A DNA stretch of 64,000 nt, from the NCBI GenBank assembly GCA_903896925.1, contig CAITZM010000184.1:47374-111373 (forward strand), given 5' to 3'. The notes under the pieces were generated by a model that saw only the letters and a program-made list of their open reading frames with translations, had not been told where the DNA came from and made no database searches. The position numbers and the translations under genes were made by a program. This DNA comes from an uncultured Lentisphaerota bacterium (GTDB lineage Bacteria; Verrucomicrobiota; Kiritimatiellia; CAIQIC01). Positions 17,562-25,982 of this stretch are shown here, one piece after another (position 1 is the first letter of the stretch; each line of letters starts with the position of its first letter).

Positions 17562-20438
17562 ATGGCACGCAAGGTTACAACGAAAAAGACGGCGGGTAAG
17601 GCGAAGGCGGGGCGCGGGTTGGCGTTCCAGCGGGTGTTCAGCAAGGCGGGCGTCAGCCCCTTCGACGAGGTCAAGTGGGACAAGCGCAAGGCCTCGATCA
17701 ACGACGAAAACGGCAAGGCGCTCTTCGAGCAGCACAATGTCGAGGTGCCGGAGACCTGGTCCATGCTGGCGACCAACGTGGTGGCCTCGAAATATTTCTA
17801 TGGCGAGGTCGGCACCCCGCAGCGCGAATACTCCGTGCGGCAGCTCGTGCATCGCGTGGCGCGCACGATCGCCGACTGGGGGCAGGCCGACGGTATCTTC
17901 GCCGACGCGGCGACGGCGGAGATCTTCTACAACGAACTGACCTGGCTCTGCCTCAACCAGCACGGCTCGTTCAACTCGCCGGTGTGGTTCAACTGCGGGC
18001 TCTACCAGCAGTACGGCGTTGGCAAGGACCGTGGGCCGGGGCTGCAATACTTCGACCGCAAGGCGAATGCCGTGCGGCAGGCGGCGAGCCAGTACGAGAA
18101 GCCGCAGTGCTCGGCGTGCTTCATCCAGGCGGTCGAGGACACGATGGAAGGCATCATGGACCTCGCGCGCAGCGAGGCGATGCTCTTCAAGTTCGGCAGC
18201 GGCACCGGCTCGGACCTGTCCACGCTGCGCAGCAGCAAGGAAAAGCTGTCCGGCGGCGGCCGGCCCAGCGGCCCGCTCTCGTTCCTCAAGGTCTATGACG
18301 CCATCGCCAGCGTCGTCAAGTCCGGCGGCAAGACGCGCCGCGCCGCGAAGATGAACACGCTGAAGGTCTGGCATCCGGACATCAAGGAGTTCATCGAGGC
18401 CAAGACGGCCGAGGAGAAAAAGGCCTGGGCGCTGATCGAACAGGGCTACTCCGGCAACTTCAACGGCGAGGCCTACGGCTCCATCTCCTTCCAGAACGAA
18501 AACCTGACCGTGCGCATCACCGACGAGTTCCTGCGCGCCGTCGAGGAAGACCGCGACTGGCACACGCACTGGGTCACCGACCCGACGAAGGCCGGCCCGA
18601 CCTACAAGGCGCGCGACGTGCTCCGCTGGATGGCCGAGGGGACCTGGGTCTGCGGCGACCCCGGCGTGCAGTTCGAGGACACGATCCAGCGCTGGCACAC
18701 CTGCAAGAACACCGCGCCGATCAACTCCAGCAACCCGTGCAGCGAATACATGTTCCTCGACGACAGCTCCTGCAACCTGGCGTCGCTGAACCTGATGAAG
18801 TTCCTCCGCGAGGACGGCACCTTCGATGTCGCGCGCTTCCGCGCCGCGGTCTCCATCTTCATCACCGCGCAGGAAATCCTCGTGGACAACGCGAGCTATC
18901 CGACGGTGAAGATCACCGAGAACAGCCACAACTTCCGCCCGCTCGGCCTCGGCTACGCCAACCTCGGCTGCCTGCTGATGGCGCTCGGCCTGCCCTACGA
19001 CAGCGACGAGGGCCGCAGCCTGGCCGCCGCGCTGACGGGCCTGATGCACTTCGGCGCCTTCGCGCAGAGCGCGCGCCTCGCCGGCGTGTGCGGCCCGTTC
19101 GAAGGGTTTGCGGTCAACCGCAAGCCGATGATGGAAGTGCTGGAAATGCACCGCGACGCCGTGAAGGAAATCCACGCCACCGTTCCCGGATATCTGCTGG
19201 ACGCGACGCGTCTGGCCGCCGACGAGGCGGTGGAACTGGGCCAGCTCCACGGCTACCGCAACGCGCAGGTCACGGTGCTTGCGCCCACCGGCACGATCGG
19301 CTTCATGATGGATTGCGACACGACCGGCGTCGAGCCGGACATCGCGCTGGTGAAGTACAAACTCCTCGCCGGCGGCGGCATGCTCAAGCTCGTCAACAAG
19401 ACCGTACCCGCGGCGCTGCGCCGGGTCGGCTATGTGGGCGAACAGGTGAACACGATCCTCGACTTTATCGATGCCAACGACACGATCGAGGGCGCGCCCG
19501 GTCTCAAAACCGAGCATCTCCCGATGTTCGACTGCGCCTTCAAGCCCCGCAACGGCCAGCGCTACATCGCCTACCTCGCGCATGTCAAGATGATGGCCGC
19601 CGTCCAGCCGTTCCTGTCCGGTGCGATTTCCAAGACCGTCAACATGCCCACCGAGGCCACGGTCGAGGAAATCATGCAGACCTATCTGCAAAGCTGGAAG
19701 CTCGGCCTCAAGGCGCTGGCGATCTACCGCGACGGGTGCAAGCGCAGCCAGCCGCTCAACACCGGCCGGTCGGAGGAGAAGAAGGAAGAGGCGGCCAGCG
19801 CGCCCGCCACCCCCGCCGTGCCGCGTGCCCTGCGCCGCCGCATGCCCAGCACGCGCACCTCCATCACGCATAAGTTCGATATCGCCGGCCATGAAGGCTA
19901 CCTCACCGTCGGGCTGTATGATGACGGCGTGCCGGGCGAACTCTTCATCACCATGGCCAAGGAAGGCAGCACCATCGGCGGTCTGATGGATTCCTACGGC
20001 ACGGCGATTTCGCTCTGCCTCCAGTACGGCGTTCCGCTCAAGACCCTCGTCGAAAAGTTTGCGCACTCCCGCTTCGAGCCGAGCGGCTTCACGAAGAACC
20101 CGGACATCCCGATTGCCAAATCGCTGCCCGATTACATCTTCCGCTGGCTCGGCCAGACGTTTCTCGGCGGCGGCTTCAAGGTCCCGGCACCCAAGTCGCT
20201 CCAGCCCGAGAGCGGGAATGGCGAAGCCGCCCAGGTGTCGGGAAAGTCCGGCGAGACCAAGGCCGCCACGAAGACGCCGCTGCTGCCCGGCATGGGCCTC
20301 GACGTGAAGGTCCTTGACGAGCAGTTCCGTCACTTCATGGAGGATGCGCCCGCCTGCGACAACTGCGGTGCCATCACCGTCCGCAACGGGGCCTGCTACC
20401 GGTGCTACAACTGTGGCAACTCCATGGGTTGCTCGTAA
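17562..20438 (+). CDS. nrdJ: Adenosylcobalamin-dependent ribonucleotide reductase (class II)
   Basis: 958-residue class II enzyme, which reduces ribonucleotides to deoxyribonucleotides using B12 and needs no oxygen. Seen: a basic N-terminus; the early active-site region SFNSPVWFNCG; CSACFIQAVEDTMEGI; FGSGTGSDLSTLRSS; and the family signature NPCSEYMFLDDSSCNLASLNL (around 391-411). The C-terminal zinc ribbon CDNCGAITVRNG...CYRCYNCGNSMGC carries the redox/metal cysteines. It is the only RNR in the window. An upstream promoter and a strong terminator make it monocistronic. Confidence 0.97.
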   Translation: MARKVTTKKTAGKAKAGRGLAFQRVFSKAGVSPFDEVKWDKRKASINDENGKALFEQHNVEVPETWSMLATNVVASKYFYGEVGTPQREYSVRQLVHRVARTIADWGQADGIFADAATAEIFYNELTWLCLNQHGSFNSPVWFNCGLYQQYGVGKDRGPGLQYFDRKANAVRQAASQYEKPQCSACFIQAVEDTMEGIMDLARSEAMLFKFGSGTGSDLSTLRSSKEKLSGGGRPSGPLSFLKVYDAIASVVKSGGKTRRAAKMNTLKVWHPDIKEFIEAKTAEEKKAWALIEQGYSGNFNGEAYGSISFQNENLTVRITDEFLRAVEEDRDWHTHWVTDPTKAGPTYKARDVLRWMAEGTWVCGDPGVQFEDTIQRWHTCKNTAPINSSNPCSEYMFLDDSSCNLASLNLMKFLREDGTFDVARFRAAVSIFITAQEILVDNASYPTVKITENSHNFRPLGLGYANLGCLLMALGLPYDSDEGRSLAAALTGLMHFGAFAQSARLAGVCGPFEGFAVNRKPMMEVLEMHRDAVKEIHATVPGYLLDATRLAADEAVELGQLHGYRNAQVTVLAPTGTIGFMMDCDTTGVEPDIALVKYKLLAGGGMLKLVNKTVPAALRRVGYVGEQVNTILDFIDANDTIEGAPGLKTEHLPMFDCAFKPRNGQRYIAYLAHVKMMAAVQPFLSGAISKTVNMPTEATVEEIMQTYLQSWKLGLKALAIYRDGCKRSQPLNTGRSEEKKEEAASAPATPAVPRALRRRMPSTRTSITHKFDIAGHEGYLTVGLYDDGVPGELFITMAKEGSTIGGLMDSYGTAISLCLQYGVPLKTLVEKFAHSRFEPSGFTKNPDIPIAKSLPDYIFRWLGQTFLGGGFKVPAPKSLQPESGNGEAAQVSGKSGETKAATKTPLLPGMGLDVKVLDEQFRHFMEDAPACDNCGAITVRNGACYRCYNCGNSMGCS

Positions 20439-20469
20439 AGCAGAGCTCAGCAGTCAGCGATCAGCAGTC

Positions 20470-20510
20470 AGCGAGCAGAGGTCAGCGGACCTCTGCTCGC
20501 TGTATTTTTT
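20470..20510 (+). terminator. Rho-independent terminator after nrdJ
   Basis: Perfect 14-bp stem AGCGAGCAGAGGTC / GACCTCTGCTCGCT with a 4-nt loop, then GTATTTTTT. The upstream side also contains a short direct repeat (CAGCAGTCAGCGA twice, about 14 bp apart). Confidence 0.88.
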
Positions 20511-20969
20511 GGGGAGGGCAGGGCGGATAGCCTTTATCGGCGCCAACAACCGTTCACTTCCCGCTGCCCGCGGCAGGCCGCGTGCTGCGCGGTCTTTCCA
20601 CGGCGTAGAAAACAATCCTTCTGACGGTTTCAAAGTTGAATAGCTTCATTCCGGGCGCATTGGGCCCATCAGACCGATAGGACTTATCGGTTTGTCCTCC
20701 CATGGCGTGCATAGCGGTCGCCCTGGATGCGGTGCTGGTCAGGCGGGAAGTGCGCGGTGAACAAAAAAATGGCGTTGCGCGTCAAGGAGGTCGGGGTGAG
20801 GAACCCCATAGGTTACGCGCAACGCCACGCGGAAATAATACAGCATGATGCCCGGGGTGCAAGTCCCGGCCTGTAGGATTTTTCCTACAGGAGCGGCCGG
20901 CTGCGCCGTGCGCGGAACGGTGTGCGGATGGGTCGGTTTGCTCTCGCGCGAGGTGCCCGGCGGCGGCTT
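20511..20969. other. Long intergenic region with several hairpins
   Basis: No credible coding sequence in about 460 bp. An ACCGATA/TATCGGT hairpin lies at 20673-20691. Three successive hairpins follow at 20770-20827, 20852-20869 and 20870-20891 (listed separately). The rest is featureless by eye. Confidence 0.5.
20770..20891 (+). ncRNA. Candidate structured RNA or hairpin element upstream of the oxidoreductase operon
   Basis: Three adjacent foldable units are present. A perfect 13-bp stem (20770-20782 with 20815-20827) encloses an inner GGGGT-GAGGA-ACCCC hairpin. CCGGG/CCCGG pair at 20852-20869. A perfect 9-bp stem CCTGTAGGA/TCCTACAGG with a TTTT loop lies at 20870-20891. It matches no riboswitch class I recognise and has no terminator-like U-tract. 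It could be a 5' UTR structure, a small RNA or a remnant repeat element. Strand is assumed from the downstream gene. Confidence 0.35.
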
Positions 20970-21015
20970 TCCCAAAGCTTGGAGAAAAGTTTTCTAAAAT
21001 TTCCAGGGCAGGGAA
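20970..21015. repeat. Dyad array C: two sites before the oxidoreductase-HEAT-DUF1080 operon
   Basis: TCCCAAAGCTTGGAG (20970-20984) and TTCCAGGGCAGGGAA (21001-21015) each match 11 of 14 fixed positions of the recurrent dyad. Centres 20977 and 21008 are 31 bp apart. A TAAAAT box lies between them at 20995-21000. Confidence 0.65.
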
Positions 21016-21050
21016 CCGTTCTTGGGACAGCACAGAAACGGAGCAACAGG

Positions 21051-22352
21051 ATGATGAAGCAACCGGGTGGTGCGGGCGCGGGGATGTCACGACGTACATT
21101 TTTGGCGGCAGCGGCGGTCGCTCCGCTGATCGTCAAGGCGGGCGTTTTGGGTCGCGGCGGCGAGACGCCGCCCAGTGAGCGGATCCTTGTCGGCGGGATC
21201 GGCATCGGCCGCCGCGGGCAGCACGACCTGGGCTGGATGCTGGCGGAGAAGGACATCCAGTTCGTCGCCATCTGCGACGCCCGGCGCGAGCGGCGCGAGG
21301 CGGTGAAGCAGATCGTGGACGGCTACTACGGCAACACCGGCTGCGCCATGCACCGCGACATCCGCGAATTCCTGGCGACGCGCACGGACCTTGACGCCGT
21401 GCTCATCGCCACGGGCGACCGCTGGCACGCGACGGCTTCCGTCATGGCGATGCGCGCGGGCAAGGACGTCTATTCCGAGAAGCCCTCGGCGATGACGATT
21501 GCGGAGGGGCAGGCCGTGGTCGCCACGGCGCAGCGCTTCGGCCGCGTCTATCAGACCGGCACACAGCGGCTGAGCGAGGCGAATTTCGTCGCCGGCAACG
21601 AGCTGCTGCGGCTTGGCCGGCTGGGCCAGATCCACACGGTGCGTGCGCACATCTCCGGCGGCAACGCCGTGATGAACAAGGCGTGGGCGCCCGGCGAGCC
21701 GGAGCCGGCGCGCGACGAGGTGGACTGGGATGAATGGCTGGGCCCCTGCCCGTGGCGGCCCTACAGCTCCCAATACATCAAGGGCGGCTGGCGCAACCAG
21801 TACGACTTCCACACGAGTTGCATCGGCGAGTGGGGCGCGCACACCTTCGCGCAATGCCAGGTGGCGCTCGGGCTGGGCGACACCTCGGCTGTCGCCTATG
21901 AATACGTGAACAACGCAAGCGGCGACGGCATGGTCACGCGCTTTGCCAACGGCGTGAAGATGGTGCTGCAGCAGGGCGGCTGGCACGGCTCGTGCGGCGT
22001 GCGCTTCGAGGGGAGCGAGGGCTGGGTCGCCTGCGCCGACGGCTATTCCCGGCCGGAGGTTTCCAACCCCGCGTTGCTGGCCGACTATGCCAAGCTTGTC
22101 CAGGATTACGCCGCGCGCACCGGCCGCGCGCTCAACCACGTGCGGAACTTCTTCGACTGCGTGAAGTCGCGCCAGCTGACCGTGGCCAACCCGGTGATGA
22201 TGCACCGCTCGATGAGCACCGTGCACGCCGCCAACATCGCGATGTGGCTGCAGCGCAACATGACCTACGATCCCACGAAGGAAGAGTTCGTCAACGATCC
22301 CGAGGCGAACCGGCTGCGCTCGCGCGCCGCGCGCGAGCCGTGGCAGATCTAG
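21051..22352 (+). CDS. Tat-exported Gfo/Idh/MocA-family oxidoreductase
   Basis: 433-residue NAD(P)-dependent sugar oxidoreductase-like protein. A twin-arginine signal (MSRRTFLAAAAVAPLIV) precedes a Rossmann fold beginning ILVGGIGIGRRGQ. DAVLIATGDRWHA and DVYSEKPSAMTI give the catalytic E-K-P signature. The C-terminal half has the substrate domain, including WRNQYDFHTSCIGEWGAHTF. A GGAG site 7 nt upstream supports ATG 21051. It is followed by a HEAT-repeat protein and a DUF1080 hydrolase on the same strand. Together these fit a periplasmic 3-keto-sugar pathway, where such oxidoreductases form the 3-keto group. The operon link is observed; the reaction is inferred. Confidence 0.87.
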   Translation: MMKQPGGAGAGMSRRTFLAAAAVAPLIVKAGVLGRGGETPPSERILVGGIGIGRRGQHDLGWMLAEKDIQFVAICDARRERREAVKQIVDGYYGNTGCAMHRDIREFLATRTDLDAVLIATGDRWHATASVMAMRAGKDVYSEKPSAMTIAEGQAVVATAQRFGRVYQTGTQRLSEANFVAGNELLRLGRLGQIHTVRAHISGGNAVMNKAWAPGEPEPARDEVDWDEWLGPCPWRPYSSQYIKGGWRNQYDFHTSCIGEWGAHTFAQCQVALGLGDTSAVAYEYVNNASGDGMVTRFANGVKMVLQQGGWHGSCGVRFEGSEGWVACADGYSRPEVSNPALLADYAKLVQDYAARTGRALNHVRNFFDCVKSRQLTVANPVMMHRSMSTVHAANIAMWLQRNMTYDPTKEEFVNDPEANRLRSRAAREPWQI

Positions 22353-22402
22353 GCGGACGACCCAACATCCTGACCCGAAATCCGAAACGGAATATTGATC
22401 CC

Positions 22403-24553
22403 ATGAAACACCTCTTCAGCTGCCTCTTGCTCGCCGCCGTAACCTCGGTGGCACCGCTGGCGCGCGCGCAGACGTCGGAAGCCGATCTGCTCGCCGTCTT
22501 GAAGTCCGACGCGCCACAGGAGCGGAAAGCAGACGCCTGCCGCGACCTCGCCCGGGTGGGCACACAAGCCTCCGTCGCGCCGCTGGCCGCGCTGCTCGGC
22601 GACGAGAAGCTCGCGCACATGGCGCGCTACGGTCTGGAAACCATCCCCGGTTCCGCCGTGGACGGAGCCCTGCGCGCCGCGCTCGGCCAGCTCAAGGGCC
22701 GGCAACTCGTCGGCGTGATCAACTCCCTCGGCGTGCGGCGCGATGCCCAGGCCGTGGCCCCGCTGGCGCAACTGCTCGGCGCCGCCGATGCGGATGTGGC
22801 CGCCGCCGCCGCGATGACGCTGGGTAAGCTCGGCACGCCCCCGGCCGTGGCGGCGTTGCGACAGGCGCTCGGGAAGGTGCCGGCCGCCGCCGATGGCCTG
22901 CTGCGCTGCGCCGAAGCCGCGCCGGAGCAGGCCGTCGCGCTGTATGATGCCGTCCGCACCGCGCCGGTGCCCCGTCATGTGCAGATGGCGGCGACCCGTG
23001 GCGCGATCCTCGCACGCGGCGCGGCCGGGCTGCCGTTGCTCATCGAGAGTCTCAAGAGCGCGGACGTCGCTTTGTTCCGGGTGGCTCTGCGGGTGGGGCG
23101 GGAGCTGCCCGGCGCGGAGGTGACTCAGGCGCTGGCCGCCGAACTGGGCAAGTTCCCGGCCGACAAGCAGAACCTCGTGATCGATGTGCTGGGTGACCGC
23201 CGGGATGCCGCGGCGGCGCCGGTGCTGCTGGCCATCGCCGGCAGCGGTGCGGCGGATGTCCGCATCTCCGCCATCCGCGCGCTCACCCAGCTGGGCCACT
23301 CCGCGGCCGTGCCGGTGCTGGCCGAACTGGCCGGCGGCACCGATGTCGAGGTGGCCAAGGCCGCCTTGTCCGGCCTGGCGGGCTTTCCGGGTCAGGAGGT
23401 CAACGCCGCCATCGTGGCGCTGCTGGGCAAGCCGGACGCGAAGCTGCGGTGCATCGGCCTTGAGCTGATCGGCCGGCGGCGCATCACGGGCGCGCTGGCG
23501 GAAGTGTTGCGCCTGGCGAACGACGCCGACGCGCAGGTGTGTGCGGCGGGCTTCAAGGTGCTCGGCGAGTTGGCGGGCGCCAACGAGATCCCGGCCCTGC
23601 TCGTCCTCTTGCAAAAGTCGCCGGCGACGCAGTCGGCGGAGGACGCGCTGGCGGCGGTCTGCGTCCGGCAGGCGCTCAGCGTGCCCGGCGCGCTGGTCAT
23701 CCAGAAGGCTGTCTATGGCGCGCTGCCCGACGGACCGGCGGCCGATGTCACCGCGCTGGTCGCGGAACTGGTGAAATCCGGCCGGCTGGCGATTGATGCG
23801 TCCAACCGCACCTTCAAGGATCCGGCCGGGGGCCACACCAAGCAATTGCGCGTGGACTACACGGTGAACGGGGTCGCAAAAAGCGCGATGGTTCGTGAAA
23901 ATCAATCGTTGCAGCTGGACACCAGTTCGGCTGTGTCGCCGAATGCCGGTCCGCTGCTCGCCGCCTATGCGCAGGCGCAGGGCGCGCCCAAGCTCGCGTT
24001 GCTCCGGCTGCTGCGCTCTGCCGGCGGCGCCCAGGCGCTCGCGGTGGTGCGCGACGCCACCGGCAGCGCGAACGCGGAGGTCAAGGAGGCGGCCCTGCGT
24101 GCGCTCTGCGATTGGTCGACGGCCGAGGCCCTGCCCGATCTCGAGCAGCTGGCGCAGTCCGCGCCCGATGCGAAATTCAAGATTTTGGCGCTGCGTGGTT
24201 ACATCCGGCTCCTGCCCTTGCAAAATATTCCTGCGGCCGCGAAGGTGACGGCGTTGCAGCAGGCGTTCCGTGCCGCCGGGCGCGATGAGGAGCGCCGGCT
24301 GGTCTTGGCGTCCTTGGGCACGGTGCTGGCGCCCGAGGCCTTGGTCGCGGTGGGGGCGTGTCTCGACAGCCCCAACCTGAAGGCCGAAGCTGCGCTGGCG
24401 GCCGTGGCGCTTGCGGAGAACCTGGTGAAGACCCATCCCGCGCAGGTCGCGGAGGTCATGCAGAAAGTCGTGAAGTCCGGCGGCAACGCCGACGTGCTCA
24501 AGCGCGCGCGGAAAATTTCGGGCCAGATCAAGAAGGCCGGTCAGGGCAAATAG
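22403..24553 (+). CDS. Secreted HEAT-repeat protein
   Basis: 716 residues with a signal peptide (MKHLFSCLLLAAVTSVAPLARA) followed almost entirely by helical HEAT/PBS-lyase-type repeats of about 30 residues. Repeated patterns include VAPLAALLGD, AVAPLAQLLGAADADVAAAAAM and AAPVLLAIAGSGAADVRISA. These form protein-interaction scaffolds. A non-repetitive insert lies near residues 470-520 (DASNRTFKDPAGGHTKQLRV). Its place between an oxidoreductase and a DUF1080 hydrolase suggests it organises them in the periplasm. No catalytic motif seen. Confidence 0.8.
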   Translation: MKHLFSCLLLAAVTSVAPLARAQTSEADLLAVLKSDAPQERKADACRDLARVGTQASVAPLAALLGDEKLAHMARYGLETIPGSAVDGALRAALGQLKGRQLVGVINSLGVRRDAQAVAPLAQLLGAADADVAAAAAMTLGKLGTPPAVAALRQALGKVPAAADGLLRCAEAAPEQAVALYDAVRTAPVPRHVQMAATRGAILARGAAGLPLLIESLKSADVALFRVALRVGRELPGAEVTQALAAELGKFPADKQNLVIDVLGDRRDAAAAPVLLAIAGSGAADVRISAIRALTQLGHSAAVPVLAELAGGTDVEVAKAALSGLAGFPGQEVNAAIVALLGKPDAKLRCIGLELIGRRRITGALAEVLRLANDADAQVCAAGFKVLGELAGANEIPALLVLLQKSPATQSAEDALAAVCVRQALSVPGALVIQKAVYGALPDGPAADVTALVAELVKSGRLAIDASNRTFKDPAGGHTKQLRVDYTVNGVAKSAMVRENQSLQLDTSSAVSPNAGPLLAAYAQAQGAPKLALLRLLRSAGGAQALAVVRDATGSANAEVKEAALRALCDWSTAEALPDLEQLAQSAPDAKFKILALRGYIRLLPLQNIPAAAKVTALQQAFRAAGRDEERRLVLASLGTVLAPEALVAVGACLDSPNLKAEAALAAVALAENLVKTHPAQVAEVMQKVVKSGGNADVLKRARKISGQIKKAGQGK

Positions 24554-24562
24554 GAGTCCAGC

Positions 24563-25246
24563 ATGAACCGCATGTCGCACGTGATCGTCGCCGTGCTGGT
24601 TCTGGCGGGCGCGATGGCCGCCAAGGCGGTAGAAGAGGGCTTTGCCGAGATGTTCAACGGCAAGGACCTGAGCGGCTGGGCCGGCAAACCCGGCTGGTGG
24701 AAGGTCGAGGACGGTGCGCTCACGGCGGAAAGCACGCAGGAGAAGCCCTGTGCGAAATGCAACTATCTGGTCTGGCAGGGCGGTCAGCCCGGCGACTTCG
24801 AACTGCGCGCCGAGTTCCGCCTGAGCCTCCACGCCAACTCCGGCATCCAGATCCGCTCCGAGGCCCGGCCCGACTGGGACACCTACGGCTATCAGGCCGA
24901 CATGACCGGCGAAGGCAAATTGGCCGGATTTATCTATCACCACAAGCTTGGCCTGGTGGCTGCGCGCGGCCAGAGCGTGCGCCTCGCCGCCGACGGCAAG
25001 AAAGAAATCCAAGTGCTGGGTGCACCGGCGGATCTGCTCAAACACTTCAAGCAGAACGATTGGAACAGCTACCGGGTCGTGTGCCACGGCGCGGAGATCA
25101 GCCTCTACCTCAACGATGTGCTGATGTGCCAGATCAGCGACCTCTCGCCGCAGGCCGCGCGCGCCGGCCTCGTCGCCCTGCAGATGCACCCCGGCCCGCC
25201 GATGAAAATCCAGTTCCGCAACCTGCGGATCAAGAACTTGAAGTAA
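24563..25246 (+). CDS. 3-keto-disaccharide hydrolase-type protein (DUF1080)
   Basis: 227 residues with a signal peptide (VIVAVLVLAGAMAAKA) and one DUF1080 (PF06439) concanavalin-like beta-sandwich. Typical starts are EMFNGKDLSGWAGKPGWWKVEDGALTAES (MFNGKDLSGW block), FELRAEFRLS and NSGIQIRSE; it ends VALQMHPGPPMKIQFRNLRIK. The family includes enzymes that cleave 3-keto-glycosides. The start lies 9 nt after the HEAT gene stop, so it is the last gene of the three-gene operon. Fits release of 3-keto sugars made by the Gfo/Idh/MocA partner. Confidence 0.88.
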   Translation: MNRMSHVIVAVLVLAGAMAAKAVEEGFAEMFNGKDLSGWAGKPGWWKVEDGALTAESTQEKPCAKCNYLVWQGGQPGDFELRAEFRLSLHANSGIQIRSEARPDWDTYGYQADMTGEGKLAGFIYHHKLGLVAARGQSVRLAADGKKEIQVLGAPADLLKHFKQNDWNSYRVVCHGAEISLYLNDVLMCQISDLSPQAARAGLVALQMHPGPPMKIQFRNLRIKNLK

Positions 25247-25249
25247 GCG

Positions 25250-25441
25250 TCAGCTCTTCGGACGGTCGCACAGCAGCTCGCCGCCGACCGCGACGTTCTC
25301 CGGCGGGTTCTCATGGAAGACAACGACCATCGTGGGCGGCGGCAGGCCGTAGACCTTGACGGCGGCGGCGGTGACTGCCTGGGCCAGCGCGCGTTTCTGC
25401 GCGAGGTCGAGCGGTGGGCCATCGAAAATAATGCTCGGCAT
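25250..25441 (-). CDS. 4-oxalocrotonate tautomerase-family protein
   Basis: 63-residue tautomerase. After removal of Met the N-terminal proline (PSIIFDGPPLDL) would be the catalytic general base. The usual helix (QKRALAQAVTAAAVKVYGLP) and MVVVFHENPPENVAVGG follow. An AGGAG site 8 nt upstream fixes ATG 25441. It is convergent with the DUF1080 gene, 3 nt away, and divergent from yraN. Substrate unknown. Confidence 0.85.
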   Translation of the reverse strand: MPSIIFDGPPLDLAQKRALAQAVTAAAVKVYGLPPPTMVVVFHENPPENVAVGGELLCDRPKS

Positions 25442-25511
25442 AGGGTGCTCCTGCGGTTGGCGGCGAAGATGGCCCACAACCCGGCGCGTGTCAACGCCGT
25501 CGATTCCGGCG

Positions 25512-25540
25512 TTGCGGCCTGCGCGCGGCTGGGTTATGAA
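25512..25540 (+). promoter_or_regulatory. Leaderless-type promoter of yraN
   Basis: TTGCGG (25512-25517) and TATGAA (25535-25540) are 17 bp apart. The ATG of yraN follows after 6 nt. There is no Shine-Dalgarno sequence. Confidence 0.4.
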
Positions 25541-25546
25541 CAGCGT

Positions 25547-25978
25547 ATGTGGTCATGGTTCACAGCGCTCTGGCGGCGCACGGAGGCCCTGCCGGAGCAT
25601 TTGCGCACGGGCCGGTGGGGCGAGGAGCAGGCGGAGCGGTTTCTGAAGCAGCTCGGCTGGCGCATCCTCGGCCGGCGGGTCCGCCTCGGTCGCGACGAGC
25701 TGGATCTGGTGGCGCGTGCCGGCGAGGTGCTCGTGTTCGTCGAGGTCAAGACGCGGGGCAGCGAGGACTTCGGGCGGCCGGCCTCCGCCGTCGATGCCGG
25801 CAAGCGGCACAGCCTGTCGCGCGCGGCGGTCCATTACCTGAAGAAGCTGCGCGAGCGCCCCGACTATTTTCGGTTCGACGTGATCGAGGTCATTGGCGCG
25901 GAGGAGCAGGGCACGCCCCGCATCCGCCACATCGAGAACGCCTTTCCGCTCAACAAACGCTATCGGATCTGGTGGTGA
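25547..25978 (+). CDS. yraN: YraN/UPF0102-family endonuclease-like protein
   Basis: 143 residues of the UPF0102 family, a restriction-endonuclease-like (PD-(D/E)xK) fold of unsettled role. Seen: GRWGEEQAERFLKQLGWRIL, then GRDELDLVARAGEVLVFVEVKTRG. The second block carries the D/E-x-K catalytic core (E-L-D and E-V-K). SAVDAGKRHSLSRAA is the next conserved segment. ATG 25547 places the family start at MWSWF. It is followed 4 nt later by the lytic transglycosylase gene, forming a pair. Confidence 0.9.
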   Translation: MWSWFTALWRRTEALPEHLRTGRWGEEQAERFLKQLGWRILGRRVRLGRDELDLVARAGEVLVFVEVKTRGSEDFGRPASAVDAGKRHSLSRAAVHYLKKLRERPDYFRFDVIEVIGAEEQGTPRIRHIENAFPLNKRYRIWW

Positions 25979-25982
25979 AACA

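Noticed and set aside
17556..20333. 925-codon open frame opposite nrdJ
   Set aside because: Same antisense artefact. nrdJ has intact family motifs throughout.
22349..25189. 946-codon open frame opposite the HEAT and DUF1080 genes
   Set aside because: Spans two well-supported genes on the other strand; composition is that of an antisense shadow.
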